Positions 24,331-35,717 of a stretch of 64,000 nucleotides of DNA are shown here, in pieces. Each line of letters opens with the position of its first letter. Positions within the stretch are counted from its first letter, which is position 1. The DNA is taken from NCBI GenBank assembly GCA_027924645.1, contig BSBN01000809.1, positions 44,050,001 to 44,114,000 on the forward strand. Direction: 5' to 3'. The notes under the pieces are model-generated. The model was not told the DNA's origin. It searched no databases and saw nothing but the letters and a program-made list of their open reading frames with translations. Made by a program: the position numbers and the translations under genes. This stretch comes from Cunninghamia lanceolata. Its lineage: Eukaryota; Streptophyta; Pinopsida; Cupressales; Cupressaceae.

Positions 24331-24510
24331 CTAACATATACATGTATGTACATATACACACATACATACACACATATGTATATGCGTGTCTATATGTATA
24401 TATATATATACATACATATATTTTACATATATACATATATATACATGTAGATATATGTATGTATGTGTGTGCATGTGTGTGTGTGCGTATATATAGACAC
24501 ATAGAAGTAG
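24331..24510. repeat. CATA/TATG/TG-rich microsatellite
   Basis: Compound simple repeat of ACAT, TATA, TATG and TGTG units. Open frames in it are simple-repeat artefacts. Confidence 0.95.
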
Positions 24511-25390
24511 GGAATGCCTCTTCATTTCTATTAATTATTGGTTGAATTGTTTAACTTTATGCTCTGTGAAGCCCACACTTTTAGAAAATAGTTCATCATT
24601 AAAAATATTTGATGTCATGGGTGATTATTGAGTTTTAAAGGTCTAATGTAGTCTTATGAACTTATATAAATGCATTTGAGTTGTCATTTTGTCAATATAA
24701 AAATATACAATTAATTTCATTGGGTGATTAATCTTGAGTTCTATAGAACATTTCTTTTATTAATTATTAAATTATTTAAATGAATGTGATGTAATGTTTG
24801 AAAAAAATTAATATTTTCAAGCAAAAGTTTATCATAAACTTTTAAACGCATATCTTTCTTGTTTCTTATCTAAACATAAAATTATTAGTCAAGCTCATTC
24901 AAATGTATACATATCCTTTAGAAAATTCATCTTATTTAATCATTTGAAATTAATTTTAACTGCAATTATTTTAAATTAATTTCTTTTATGTTTTAGTGAA
25001 CATGGTTGAACTATCTACTCATATAGATAGGAAAATTGTGAGATTGGAGTCAATTTTACAAGACTCTTAAACCACAAGCCTTCATCGGTCAAATTGTAAA
25101 ATTATGTTACATAGTTTGATTAGTATTAGAAATAGTTTAAGAGGTCTTAGTCCATATTCTAGTAAGACTTTTGTAACTATTATTGCCCAAATGAGATTTG
25201 TTTTAAGTGATGTTTCATTAGCTATTGTACAACAAAGTGTGCTAAATGAATTCATAAAAAATGATTGTTTTGCACATTATGTACCTAGTTCTAGTGTGAG
25301 GGGATTTTAGGTCACTATGTGTATGTGCCCTTAATTTACACCTCTAATATACCCTAGATTCATATCTACCCATTGTTTTTATCTAAATAA
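24511..25390. other. AT-rich stretch, one short unassigned frame
   Basis: Nothing recognisable apart from a 68-codon forward frame at 25104-25310 (KTFVTIIAQMRF... VLNEFIKNDCF), preceded in another phase by coding-like text from about 25000. It may be the edge of the degenerate gene region that follows. No family recognised. Confidence 0.35.
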
Positions 25391-25439
25391 CAACCAAATT
25401 CTATTATATTTTTCACAATAGTTATATACTAAGGTTTAC

Positions 25440-26360
25440 TTGGGCCTCAACCTCAATGTTAATTATTTAGATTTACCTCCATATTTGGGACAATAGTCTA
25501 GTAGGTTATGTGATAGACAAGCATATCATCATACATATCAACAACTTCCTTAGCATAGAGTATTGGTTGGTGAGAGGATGTCTTCAGTGTTTACTTCAAG
25601 ACATAGATACATTGTTTATTGTGTGGTTGTTGTTGAGGTTGTTGTCTAGGCCCAAACCATCTCTTCAGATTGGGTTGGTTAGTACATGTTGAGGTGGCCA
25701 CATAGGTCATCTACAACACATACAACTACATCATTATCGTAGCTTGATCTATACCATGTTCCTACCTTCTAATCTCTAGAGGATCTTAATTTTATTAGTA
25801 ATGATGGTTCGATACATGAGTCTACATGATTTAATGTAGAGGACATAATGAGGGAATATCATGTGTTATCATCATAGTTGGGCATCTCTCTATTAGATGT
25901 TGGTGAATATGTGGATCATGTCCTCATAGAGTCAAAAATTCTAGTACCCTCCAAGCCTATAGATGTAGAGGTTTGATGTAGAGTACTTGCAAGGATCAAC
26001 ACCATCTATTAATCATTCTACCACTCCTCAATATTTGACAATTGTGATATTGGAGTAGTCATAAGGTGTAAGACCATCTAAAAATAAATTTTCCTCTCCT
26101 CACCATTTGACAAGTGCCATGTTGTAGTACTCAAAAGGTGTAGGACTATCTAGTAATCATTTTTTTGCTCCTGAACATTCAAAAAGTATCACATTAGAGT
26201 AGCTTTCATAGGGCATGACTTTTTTAGTGATGATTTCTTCAAGTTTGACTCCGTTTCACATGCATAGTCCTTTTTGGGCATCATTTCTGTAGTTATTAGA
26301 TGAATGTCATCAATAGAAGTTGTAGTAGCTATGCATACTATATCTAAATATGTGTCAATG
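25440..26360 (+). pseudogene. Degenerate coding-like region with 25-codon tandem repeats, unknown
   Basis: Forward translation gives a long text interrupted mainly by TAG/TAA/TGA where Gln, Arg or Trp would fit (about 25450-26330). Around 25995-26213 there are three imperfect 75-bp units, each encoding a variant of S-K-G-V-G-L-S-S-N-H-F-F-x-P-E-H. Before them lie ISLLDVGEYVDHVLIESKILV and PSKPIDVEV. I cannot assign a family. A transposase-associated or domestic gene remnant is possible, but I see no catalytic motif. Confidence 0.35.
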
Positions 26361-27060
26361 TATGGTAATTTAGATGTAGATGGTTTTCTAGGTCCTAGTC
26401 TAGTTACAAAAGTATAATTTAAGTTTAAGTTAAAATATATTGTAAAATCTTAACCATATGAATGAAAACCTATACAATTATCATTCAAATTTGTTATTAT
26501 TTCATGTTTTGCACATGTAGCTTGAATTAGCACTCAATATAGTGTGGAGTATGTAGGCATGTGTGCTTCACTCGACAATAGTGACTACGTGAGATAATTT
26601 ATGTATACATTCTAGCTTTACAGTAACTAACATTTTTGTATAATTTTTGTTCTAGAAATTTATCTTTCTACATTTTTTAGTGCTCTTCATAATTCAAGGC
26701 ATGATTCTCACTTTGAGGGTTTCTTGACTAAGAGTAGACATGGTGACTAACATGTGTTTATTTTACTTATGTATTTGAGAGTTGGACATTTACTTTGACA
26801 TTTATCAATTTATTTATATGAGTTTTCTTGAACATTGACATTGACACATGTACATTTATATATATGTTTAATATGCAGACATTTATTTATATGCTTACCA
26901 TGTGGAGATTGATACATGCACATTTATTTATATATGTTTGAAAATGGACATTGACATTGACAAATGGACAATTATCACTTCAGGAAACCTAATTGAATAT
27001 GAATATATTAATATGTAGAATCAATATATGATATTTTCTAAATATGATGAATTCAATATG
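26361..27060. other. AT-rich spacer, no gene seen
   Basis: Contains loosely repeated motifs such as CACATGTACATTTATATATATG (about 26840-26950) but no supportable frame. Confidence 0.55.
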
Positions 27061-27148
27061 AGTAAATTGAATATGAATATGAATATCAATATATAAGATC
27101 ATATAAAATCTCTGAGACATAACATGATGTGATAATATAAGATAACAT
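27061..27148. repeat. About 90-bp tandem repeat, left part
   Basis: Unit built on ATAAAATCTCTGAGACATAACATGATGTGATAATATAAGATAACAT (quoted in part). The same unit resumes at 28051, so the array is split by 27149-28050. Confidence 0.7.
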
Positions 27149-28050
27149 AATGTAAGAGATAGTTCCAAGAAGTATAGGGGTGAATCCTAGAAGTGTAAAG
27201 GGCTTGGTGATGTGGGAGTTTTGTAGGATGACATCCCCTTTGTTGATTAAGGGAAAAGGAAAATGGAGGAGGAAGAGGAGTTTAATGTGTAAACCCAAGT
27301 CTTAGAGGTTGATGGTCTTTATCTAGGTTCAAATGATTGGGAGGATAGACAATATTGCCCACCCTCTTCTCTTAAAGGTGTTACTTCTATCATTGACTAC
27401 TTGGCAGATAAATTAAATGAATTGCATATGGAAACCAATACTCATCATAAGATTCTGAAGTGGTTCTTTATGGAGATTAACAAAAAAAACTCAAGGCTCC
27501 CTATTGGACAAATAGAAATCTAAGGAGGATCTTCTCAAATTGAAAGAAGACCTAGTAAAAAAGGATGAAAGGCTTGACAAAATGGAGGAAGATATAGTGG
27601 GTATTAAAGGTAACATTCAAAAAATTGTAAATTTTAGCATGACTACAATCACCAAATCACTCAACAATATCAAATCTCTACATGAAAGGGTGAAGAACAC
27701 AAATGGGAAATTCCAATCTAGCATGAGGGCTAATGTGAGGAGATGTAAATAAATGGTCATTGATACTTTAACTATAGATGCCATAATCAACCATCTTCAT
27801 GCCTTACAATACAAGTGGGAGGTTGCCATAACCTTGAATAAACTTTAGTGTTTCCTTGGTGTTTCATCTCTTAGATATCATGGTTTTGTTTTATAGTTGT
27901 CTTATGGTTGATGTTTTGTTGTGATTTTGTCGAAGTTATGCTATAGTTGTGTTGCCTTGTAGCTTCCTCTTGTTGTCTTTGGTTTGCTTAGTTATTAAAG
28001 GGTTGGGGCCCTTTTAAAAACCCCCATTTTACCTTCAATAAAAAACAAGG
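27149..28050 (+). mobile_element. 0.9-kb retroposon-like insertion with a short coiled-coil frame
   Basis: It splits the tandem array and is flanked by TAAGATAACAT on both sides (27138-27148 and 28051-28061), which could be an 11-bp TSD. From an ATG at 27263 the plus strand reads a charged protein (MEEEEEFNV, stop, VDGLYLGSNDWEDRQYC). After one frameshift it continues in 27540-27752 with KEDLVKKDERLDKMEEDIVGIKGNIQKI, a coiled-coil-like tract. The 3' end has a GGGTTGGGGCCC motif and ends TTCAATAAAAAACAAGG. This resembles a LINE-mobilised non-autonomous retroposon, but it has no RT and I cannot name the family. Confidence 0.45.
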
Positions 28051-28325
28051 TAAGATAACATATAAATTAAATATGAATATCCTATATTGAAACATATAGT
28101 ATCATATGAAATCTCTAAGACATACTATATCATGTATTAATATAAGATAACATATAAGTTGAATATAAATATCCTATATTGAAACATAGGGTCATATAGA
28201 ATATCTAAGACATAACATCATGTAATAATGTAAGATAACATATAAATTGAATATGAATATCATATATGATCACTATATAGGATCACATGGAATCTATTTA
28301 AGACATAACATCATGTAACTATTTA
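28051..28325. repeat. About 90-bp tandem repeat, right part
   Basis: Three consecutive imperfect units, each containing AAGATAACATATAA, GAATATGAATATC, CTAAGACATA and CATCATGTAATAAT-like segments. They continue the unit seen at 27061-27148. Confidence 0.8.
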
Positions 28326-30276
28326 CCAACAAAACTTGCATGATAGAAGATCAAAAACCATGGGTGATTCCTCTCTTAAAAGGAGATTACAAACCTTTAC
28401 AAGGTATTAGGGTTACCAAATCTTGGCTTTAAAAGAATTATTGAATGGAAAATGAGATGTTATCATTAGGGGTTTGGTGTTAATTCAAGTGCAACATGAT
28501 ACACAACCAATAAATCTTAGGTTCAAGGGAACCTAATATAGACCTATCGTATCCAACTCCAAATAAAAAGGAAAAGAGAAATGGAATAAAAAAGGAAGGA
28601 AGAGAGAAGAGGCATTGGGAAGAGAAAAAGGAGATATATCCATCATATTCAAGAATAAACATTGTCACATGTAGGTATTCCCCCAAAACACATAGTTAGC
28701 ACTTTATACCATTGCCAATTTTACATCAACTTATAGCATAACATGTGCAAGATTCTAAGGAAATATGTGAATTTTATGATCATGTTACCAAATAGACACT
28801 ATGAAGGAAAATATAACCATATTTAGATAATAAACTATTGAATCCATGAACAACATTCATTTAGCTCAAGTAAAATATGTTTATATAGAATATTGGTCCA
28901 AATATGATGGCTATGCTTACAAATAATTGACATTTGTACCTAAGCTAAAAGTTCTACCTCACCATATACATGTATAGAGGAAGAAAGTGCCCTCTTCTCT
29001 TTAGCCTTTGCTAAGTCTTTCCTTAAATTCTCATGCAAAGGAGGGGGGATTTTCTCATTAGTTACATCTTTCCTTTCAAGGTACCTAGAAAATAGTTTTA
29101 AAAATGTATGTCACTTCATTCTTTTATATCCGTAACCAAGGTCCATACACATACCAACTAATTTTTCTCTTCAAAATCCATGAGGTCAAGCCTAGAGGAT
29201 CAAGATCAATCGCTTGAACCATGCTTTCATTAAGTTCTTCATCTGCTAATCATACAATTGTGAGTCTATGGGAAGCACACCATAAACTTTTGCATACACA
29301 TAAAATAGGGAGTCAAATATGAGAATAAATCAATTAAATATGAGTCAAACCCACACTTAAATGCATTTGAAAACATGGAAATCATTTAAAACTTGCAATT
29401 AGGTGGTTGTATGTTCAAACAAATTGAATAGGGGCCTGAATGGGAAAATTTTCCTTCTACCATGCCTCATATGAGCATGAGAATGATTTTCCTTTGTTCG
29501 GTAGGCCATCAAATTTAATCTCATAGAAAAAAAGGGGGTAATGTTGTAGAAAAATTAAACAAACAATGACTCTTAGGGGAAAGCAATAAAAATTGCTTAG
29601 AAACTAAAATCTTTGGTTGAAAGGGAAAGGTTAAATAAAACAAAATGATGACCTAGGTAAAGCTAACCATATCTAAATCATGCCTAACTTAGGATAAGAA
29701 ATTAGTAGGTGCTACTAATTAGAGAATGTGTTCATGTGATTCATTTACTCCTTTCATATGCAACTACGATTAACATTATGACAAAGGAATATTAGGTAGA
29801 CAAATGCAATTGGTCCAAAAACATGTCAAGCACTACTTTTCTTCTAGCCTGCCATCCATAGCCTTGATGGAGATACCTCTAGTCCCATCAAAGCATAGGT
29901 CCACTACTAGCCAAGCATCTATAACCTTAATGAAGATACGTGAATCACCTATAAAGGATTAAGGTTTTGATATTTTATTTTCTTTTACCTCGTTGTCTTT
30001 ATTTTTCATTTTTTAAATTTCACTTTTTTCTTCTGATTTCATTTTGCTCAATTTTGAAGCAATGAAGCTTGGAGTCCAACTTTGGCACTAGCATTGAAAT
30101 TTGAGATGATCAATTAGGAAATAGGAAAAATGATTACCTAAAGCCATAATAGATCATCCCAATAGACTAGAAAGTACAATGAGTTGTTAAAGTCTTTATA
30201 ATTATTAGAACAAGCATGCGTACTTGATAAAATCATGTATAATTTAGATAAACCTTGCATATCTTAAGACATTAGG
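28326..30276. other. AT-rich spacer, no gene seen
   Basis: No frame above 70 codons with any recognisable feature on either strand, and no clear LTR, PBS or terminal repeat. It may be old decayed repeat sequence. Confidence 0.55.
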
Positions 30277-31969
30277 TGTAATGTCCCTATTTTTGAGTTC
30301 TCTTGCAACACAGTTGGAGCAGACTTTCTGGGCTCGTGACAGCCTAATCAGATGAGTATTTTGATGTCACCAATGTGTTCGGGTGATCTAGTGGACCTGT
30401 ATGACACTTTCAGAGGGATTTCAGACAACTTATCCATACTTCCTATTTATTGTAAGTGCTTGCATGGCGACACTTTTTGGGTTTTTTTGGGTTTGTTCTC
30501 TTTGGTCCTTGGAGAACACTGCTATTTTTAGTAAGTGTCAGTCTAGTGCTGTTTTGGTAACTTGGCATTCAGTTGTTGGCTATCCCAGATGTTACATTGA
30601 GCTTAGTGATATCAGATGGTTTGCAGTGATGCCTTTCCAGGTGATTTCAGACTTTGGGCCTGAACATGCTATTTTTGGCAAATTAGGGTTCTATCCGTTT
30701 TAGAATTTTCATTGTTAGAGATGGAGCGTCTTGTTGAGACCTTTCCGGCGAGCTATAGATCACTGAATTCTGAGTTCATATGAGTCTCCATTTTAAAGTT
30801 CGTAAATTAATACTATTATTTAAATATTGGACTTTGGGAATTAATTGTTAAGTGATGAAAAAATAAAATATTTAAAAGTCACTTTAGTTATTTTGTGGAG
30901 TGCTCACCTTGGGAAATATTAAAGTGAAATTAAAAGAAATATTTCCCACCCAAAAGTGCAACGACCCTAATGGAGGAAATAAAAAGTCAAATGAGCTCTC
31001 ATTTTGGATATGCTGGGAATTATTATTTTCTTCTCTTGTTTCTTGGAGCTTGGAGAGCTTTAAGGGTTTGGCTTTGAGGGTTTGGAATGAACTTGCTGAG
31101 ATGAAAACCTTTGCAAGATAGGATTTGATCTTTGGCTTTGTGGACAAAAACCCACTTGGTCAATTCTTGGAGGCTTCAATCAAAGGGTTCAGTTGTGTGT
31201 TCGTCATAAATATTTTGATGGAGTTTTGGTGCCGAAATGATCTTGTTTAATTTAGATTTTGGAAGGCATTTGTGTGTTTATTCTGAGTAGAGATTTTTAT
31301 GGCAGATTGAGGGTGTTATAGACTGATTTTACTCTCATTGACTAGGCCGTACCTTCTCAATACTGGCCGTACTAATTTTAGAAGACATTGTAAGTATTTT
31401 GTAGGGATTTTGGTACTCATTTTCATCTAATTAGAGGTGTTTTGCATCTGCAATCACATACTGATCAGATTGAAAGATTTAAGGACTAGTTTATAATGTT
31501 TTGTTGTTGACTTAGGCCACTAGATAGGTCGTACTGCTGCAAGCTGAATGCGGGATTTCCAGGTAGAGCATTAGCTTATATTTGTGGCTTCATACTCCCA
31601 TGTAGGGTTCACCTAAGGCTTGGAAACTCATTGTATGAACTTGTAATGCAATATCCATTTATGTGTGAGTGTTTGGAGTAACTTTCTGTGGCTTATTGTG
31701 GCTGGCTCTCCGTCAGCATTGGTACGAAGTTGTAAAACTCCATATGGGTATGTACTCATAATTCATATTTTTCCATAATACAATCTGGGTGTTCGTTAGT
31801 TTGCTCATAACTATTTTAGTTTTTTTGGGTTTATGTTATACACACTTTATTCCATGTATTTAATGCAAATATCAAATACGCAAAATATGCAATGGAATCC
31901 TAAACCCAAAACAATAAAAAAAACAAAAGGATTGGTACAGAAAACATATATCCAAGGGTGTACATTATA
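30277..31969 (+). repeat. Element C LTR1
   Basis: 1693 bp, TGTAATGTCCC to ACATTATA, followed one base later by the PBS. The last two bases are TA where LTR2 has CA. A 100-codon open frame inside (30401-30703) is LTR sequence shared with LTR2, not a gene. Confidence 0.9.
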
Positions 31970-31970
31970 G

Positions 31971-31981
31971 TGGTATCAGAG
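31971..31981 (+). other. Element C primer-binding site 1
   Basis: TGGTATCAGAG, one base after LTR1; matches the tRNA-iMet PBS core. Confidence 0.88.
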
Positions 31982-32096
31982 TAGAAGATCTTGCCATCCT
32001 GTGAGGTTAGATTTAGCTTTGCATGTGAGTGATCAACACTTGCATGAGTGTTCAGAGTTGGGCAGTTGATAGGTTTTCAATAGTGAATGTGAGATC

Positions 32097-33180
32097 ATGG
32101 CATGTCTTTGGGACAAAGATCAGTGCAGAAAACTTTTGGATGCATATTTGAAGCTGAAATCTTTGCATTGGTCAGATAAGAGCCTTCTTAGCATTGTGGA
32201 AGAAGTTGAGAAATGTTTATCTAAAATTCCTCAGTCACCTTTTTAGGTATTGCCACTGGCCTTGATGATTTTAAAGACTTTGTTGTGTGAGCTTGAGTTG
32301 TTGAAGCATCCAGGTAAAAAATGTAAGATTTGCTGTTATCACATGCATCAGTGAAGTCATGAGAATTTCAGATCTTGAAGCACCCTACAGTGATGACTTA
32401 ATGAAGGAGATGTTGCAGCTGATTATTGAAAGATTTTATGGGTTGGGTGATATTAGAAGCCCATCTTTCAAAAAGATTGCTAAAATGTTAGAAATTATGG
32501 CTCAGGTAAGGTCATGGGTCTTTTTGATTGACCTCAAGTGTGATGGTTTAATTCTCAAAATGTTTCATTGTTTTATTGATAAAATCAAAAAATATCATGC
32601 GAATGGTGTTAAAGCAGCAATACAAAATATCTTGTCTCTGATTTTAGATGAAGATGATGATATCTCCAAGTTGTTATTATTTGACTTGCTAAGTATTTGG
32701 AGAATGGAACAACATGTTTCACCGGAAGTACATTGGTTGTCTAAGACAGTGATTGAGCATAGAATTGAGAAAATTAAAACCCATTTGACAGAAGATGAAT
32801 CTATTGCTTATGGTTTATAGGTTGCAAGGAATCCTATAATGAGCAAGAACCAAATGAGAAGATGAGGCCTATGCTTCTCTTGCAAAGAATTTTGGGAGCC
32901 TGACCACCAATGCATGAATAAAAGGGAATCACAAAGTGATGATGGTTTGATAGATGAAGTTACTTTCAACAATCAAGAGGTTGTTATCAGCCCTGATAAC
33001 AATTCTGATCTTTATGATAGCAGTCATTCTCTTGATTGTAGTCATGATTTAAATGTTATGGTACATGAGGAAAATGTTGTAGAAGAGACTTCTAGTGTTG
33101 GCACACAAGATATGGCTGTCAAACATGAGGAAAGCAAGGATAATACAACCATAATAGTTCTAATTTTTGTGACAACAACC
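32097..33180 (+). pseudogene. Element C interior 1: PDS5-like domain fused to Gag zinc knuckle
   Basis: From the ATG at 32097 the translation matches the N-terminal HEAT-repeat part of plant PDS5, the cohesin-associated sister-chromatid cohesion regulator. Matching blocks are VEEVEKCLSKIPQSP, LLKHPGK (PDS5 has LLRHxDxDV), ISEVMRIS with EAPYSDDLMKEML, KMLEIMAQVRSW, LKCDGLILKMFHCF and ILSLILDEDDDISKLLL. A frameshift near 32300 and TAG stops (32247, 32818) break it. About 45 codons later comes GLCFSCKEFWEPDHQC, a CX2CX7HXC knuckle typical of Ty3/Gypsy Gag, followed by an acidic tail. The PDS5 stretch has no intron-like gaps, which suggests RNA-level capture. Confidence 0.82.
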
Positions 33181-33182
33181 TG

Positions 33183-35600
33183 ATCTATTTGTATCAGCAT
33201 GAGGTTACTGTCATCTGACATGAGAATAATGGTGGTGTGGAGTCACCTAATGTAGACACTCAATTTTTAGGTGACATTGATGCAATAGGTCTTGTGGACT
33301 CGAGCCACAACAAGTTTGATTTTGTAAATCAGACCTTGGGAGACATGAACAAATTAGAAAAGTTACTTGTTGGTGATGGGTCCCAGGATAACTCCTTGGT
33401 TGGACATGCATCTACTTTGGAAGGAGCAGTATGCATTGATATTGGCAAATCAACAGCATCTAGCATGTCATTTAAGCCATCCATAGAGGTTCATAATAGT
33501 AGCAAACTTAATGAGGATGTGTGCGAAGTGGATAGCACACATGAGGATGCTTACCAATCAGTGAGTGATGATGATTCAACCTCTTATCATAGTGTAGATT
33601 ACACGTTGGAAATTTTGTGTGGAGACAATTTGTCAGAGGAGTCTAATCATTTGGTAGGGCAATTGAAGATAAATGAAGGCATGATTGCTTTAGCCTTAGA
33701 ACACTTTGATATTGCTTAGCAGTTGGTGACACACTGTTGTTGGACTCCAGGTACATATGAGCACCTTGATAGTGGATTTTCCCTTGCTGAGTTTCAGGCA
33801 CTTAGAGATGCAGTTGAGATCATTAAGAATAATTACCTACAACTGTTATCAGATAGAGATCATCTTCTCAGGCTTGATGTTATCTATTATAATGCTCCAA
33901 AGGGAAAGGAAGAGGAGGTTGATGAGCTCACCTATGAGCTTGAGGTCACCATAGACTCATTGAAGAGCACTCAAACATCACTTCATGATTCAAATATATG
34001 GATAGATGAGCTTACCGAGGAGTTGAGCTTAGTGCATTCTTCATCTCCAGCAGTCACAGCCCCCATATATATGATAGTTACTGGTGATGAGTATACACCC
34101 ATGGACAGTGGTAAGGAGTACTTTGTGGATGTGGCTACACCCATTATAGTTGCAGGTGCAGGTGATATAGACGGGATGGGTGTTTTGGTTGAGAGTGGTA
34201 GAGAACTAGATGTTACATCAAGGGTCTCTGAGGATAGTCCCATGATAGGTGATGTAGATTAGGTTATTGATAGCTTGTGTGATGAGTTGGTGGATTCTCT
34301 AGAGAATGGTGTGATAGGTCACCACACTAATCCATCATTGTCTTAGGAGATGTGTAGGGCATCATTCAGTGGAGAGATTGGTTCTCATGTTGATTTGTTT
34401 CCCTCTATTGGAAGCAAATCAACGATTGCATACTATGCAGCTGATTATGATAGACAACTTATTGAGCTGCAGAGATGGAGAGATCTACTGAAGGTTACCG
34501 AGGGTAATGTTTTTCAAACCTTAACTCGTACCGACAACACCCACAAGTTTGTGGAGGACCTCATTTGGACATCACAATTGGAGGAAAGGCAGTTAGGTGT
34601 AGTAGCGGTCACTTCTATATCTAATTTGTGAACTATATAGAATGCCATAGAGTGGATTAAATCAGAATACCTCCAATTGCTTTTAGACCGAGACTTTGCT
34701 ATTGGGTATGCAAAGAGGACTTGCAGAGTATCTACCCAATTAGCCATTCAGGATTAGAGACATGAGCCATCTTTTGATTCAAGTGATGGGAGTGATGAGG
34801 AGTGTGTTTTCCATGACTATGACAGTCAACCATTGACACAAGCAGGTGCTTTTTATCTTGACTACATAGTGAGGAGTGCTCATCATTTCTCCTTTAGTCC
34901 ACACATAGAGGACCTGATGATGCATAAGTATGGATTGACTTGGGATTTATACCATCCATTATGGGATGAAATGTTGCCATCTATAGAAGATGGAACTATG
35001 GATTATAGGTGGCTGACTCAAATACATTCAGAGGATTATTGGTAGGGTCAGAGATCATATTACCATCATGGTGAGATGTACTAGACATAGTTTGCAACTT
35101 CTTTGTCTCAAAAATTTTCATTGGAGACATGGCTTCAGAGAGGTTGCAGTGTTACTAGGCATGTTTAGATTTTATAGCGGTGATGGAGGAGAGTTTTATC
35201 ATTGCCTCGATTTGAGAGGAGAAGTTTCATATCTTCTAGCACCTATGTTGGATAGTCAGCACATCCATAGGAGTTTTATAGGGGTTGATATGGGATGTTG
35301 TGGTTTAGACACTTCAAGATTTACTTACCTCTTCATGATTGATGGATGTGTGGTTTTGATGTGTTGGGATCTAGGTGGTGATAGGTTTGGCATGATAGTT
35401 CAATTGGATTCCTATATATTGCTTCACCACTCTCTGCACGGTGAATATTATACCAGAGTAGCATAGTGGAAGTCAATGGGTGATGTGTATGACAGACTTA
35501 CATATTGGCTTTGGGACCCAGGGGTTCCTATGTCTAGCAGATTGTTCTATACAGGGGTAGATACTTACATTGATGCTGAGTATGGTTTTACATCTACCCA
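33183..35600 (+). pseudogene. Element C interior 1: long acidic/coiled-coil frame, unknown function
   Basis: Mostly one frame (33237-35045) with a shift into 35068-35466; stops are few. Early parts are acidic and Ser-rich (about 33240-33700). From 33757 a charged, probably coiled-coil tract follows (EFQALRDAVEIIKNNYLQLLSDRDHLL). A second, related unit appears near 34640-34720 (AIEWIKSEYLQLLLDRDF), so the protein contains an internal repeat. The last part (34833-35466) is hydrophobic/aromatic with DLYHPLWDEMLP. No known Gag or Pol domain is recognised. It is collinear with interior 2 as far as that is visible, so it belongs to the element. Confidence 0.6.
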
Positions 35601-35704
35601 GTAGATGTTGTGGAGATGTTGTTGGACATTCTTCAGATTGATTTGGGATCCTAGTTTTTAGCTTCGGCATGTAGCTGTAGATTGCTTGAGAGTAAGTAAT
35701 CTTT

Positions 35705-35716
35705 GGGAAGGATGGA
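35705..35716 (+). other. Element C polypurine tract
   Basis: GGGAAGGATGGA directly before LTR2, as expected at the 3' end of interior 1. Confidence 0.65.
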
Positions 35717-35717
35717 T

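Noticed and set aside
24331..24545. Open frames on both strands (64 and 67 codons)
   Set aside because: They translate a CATA/TATG microsatellite; composition explains the lack of stops.
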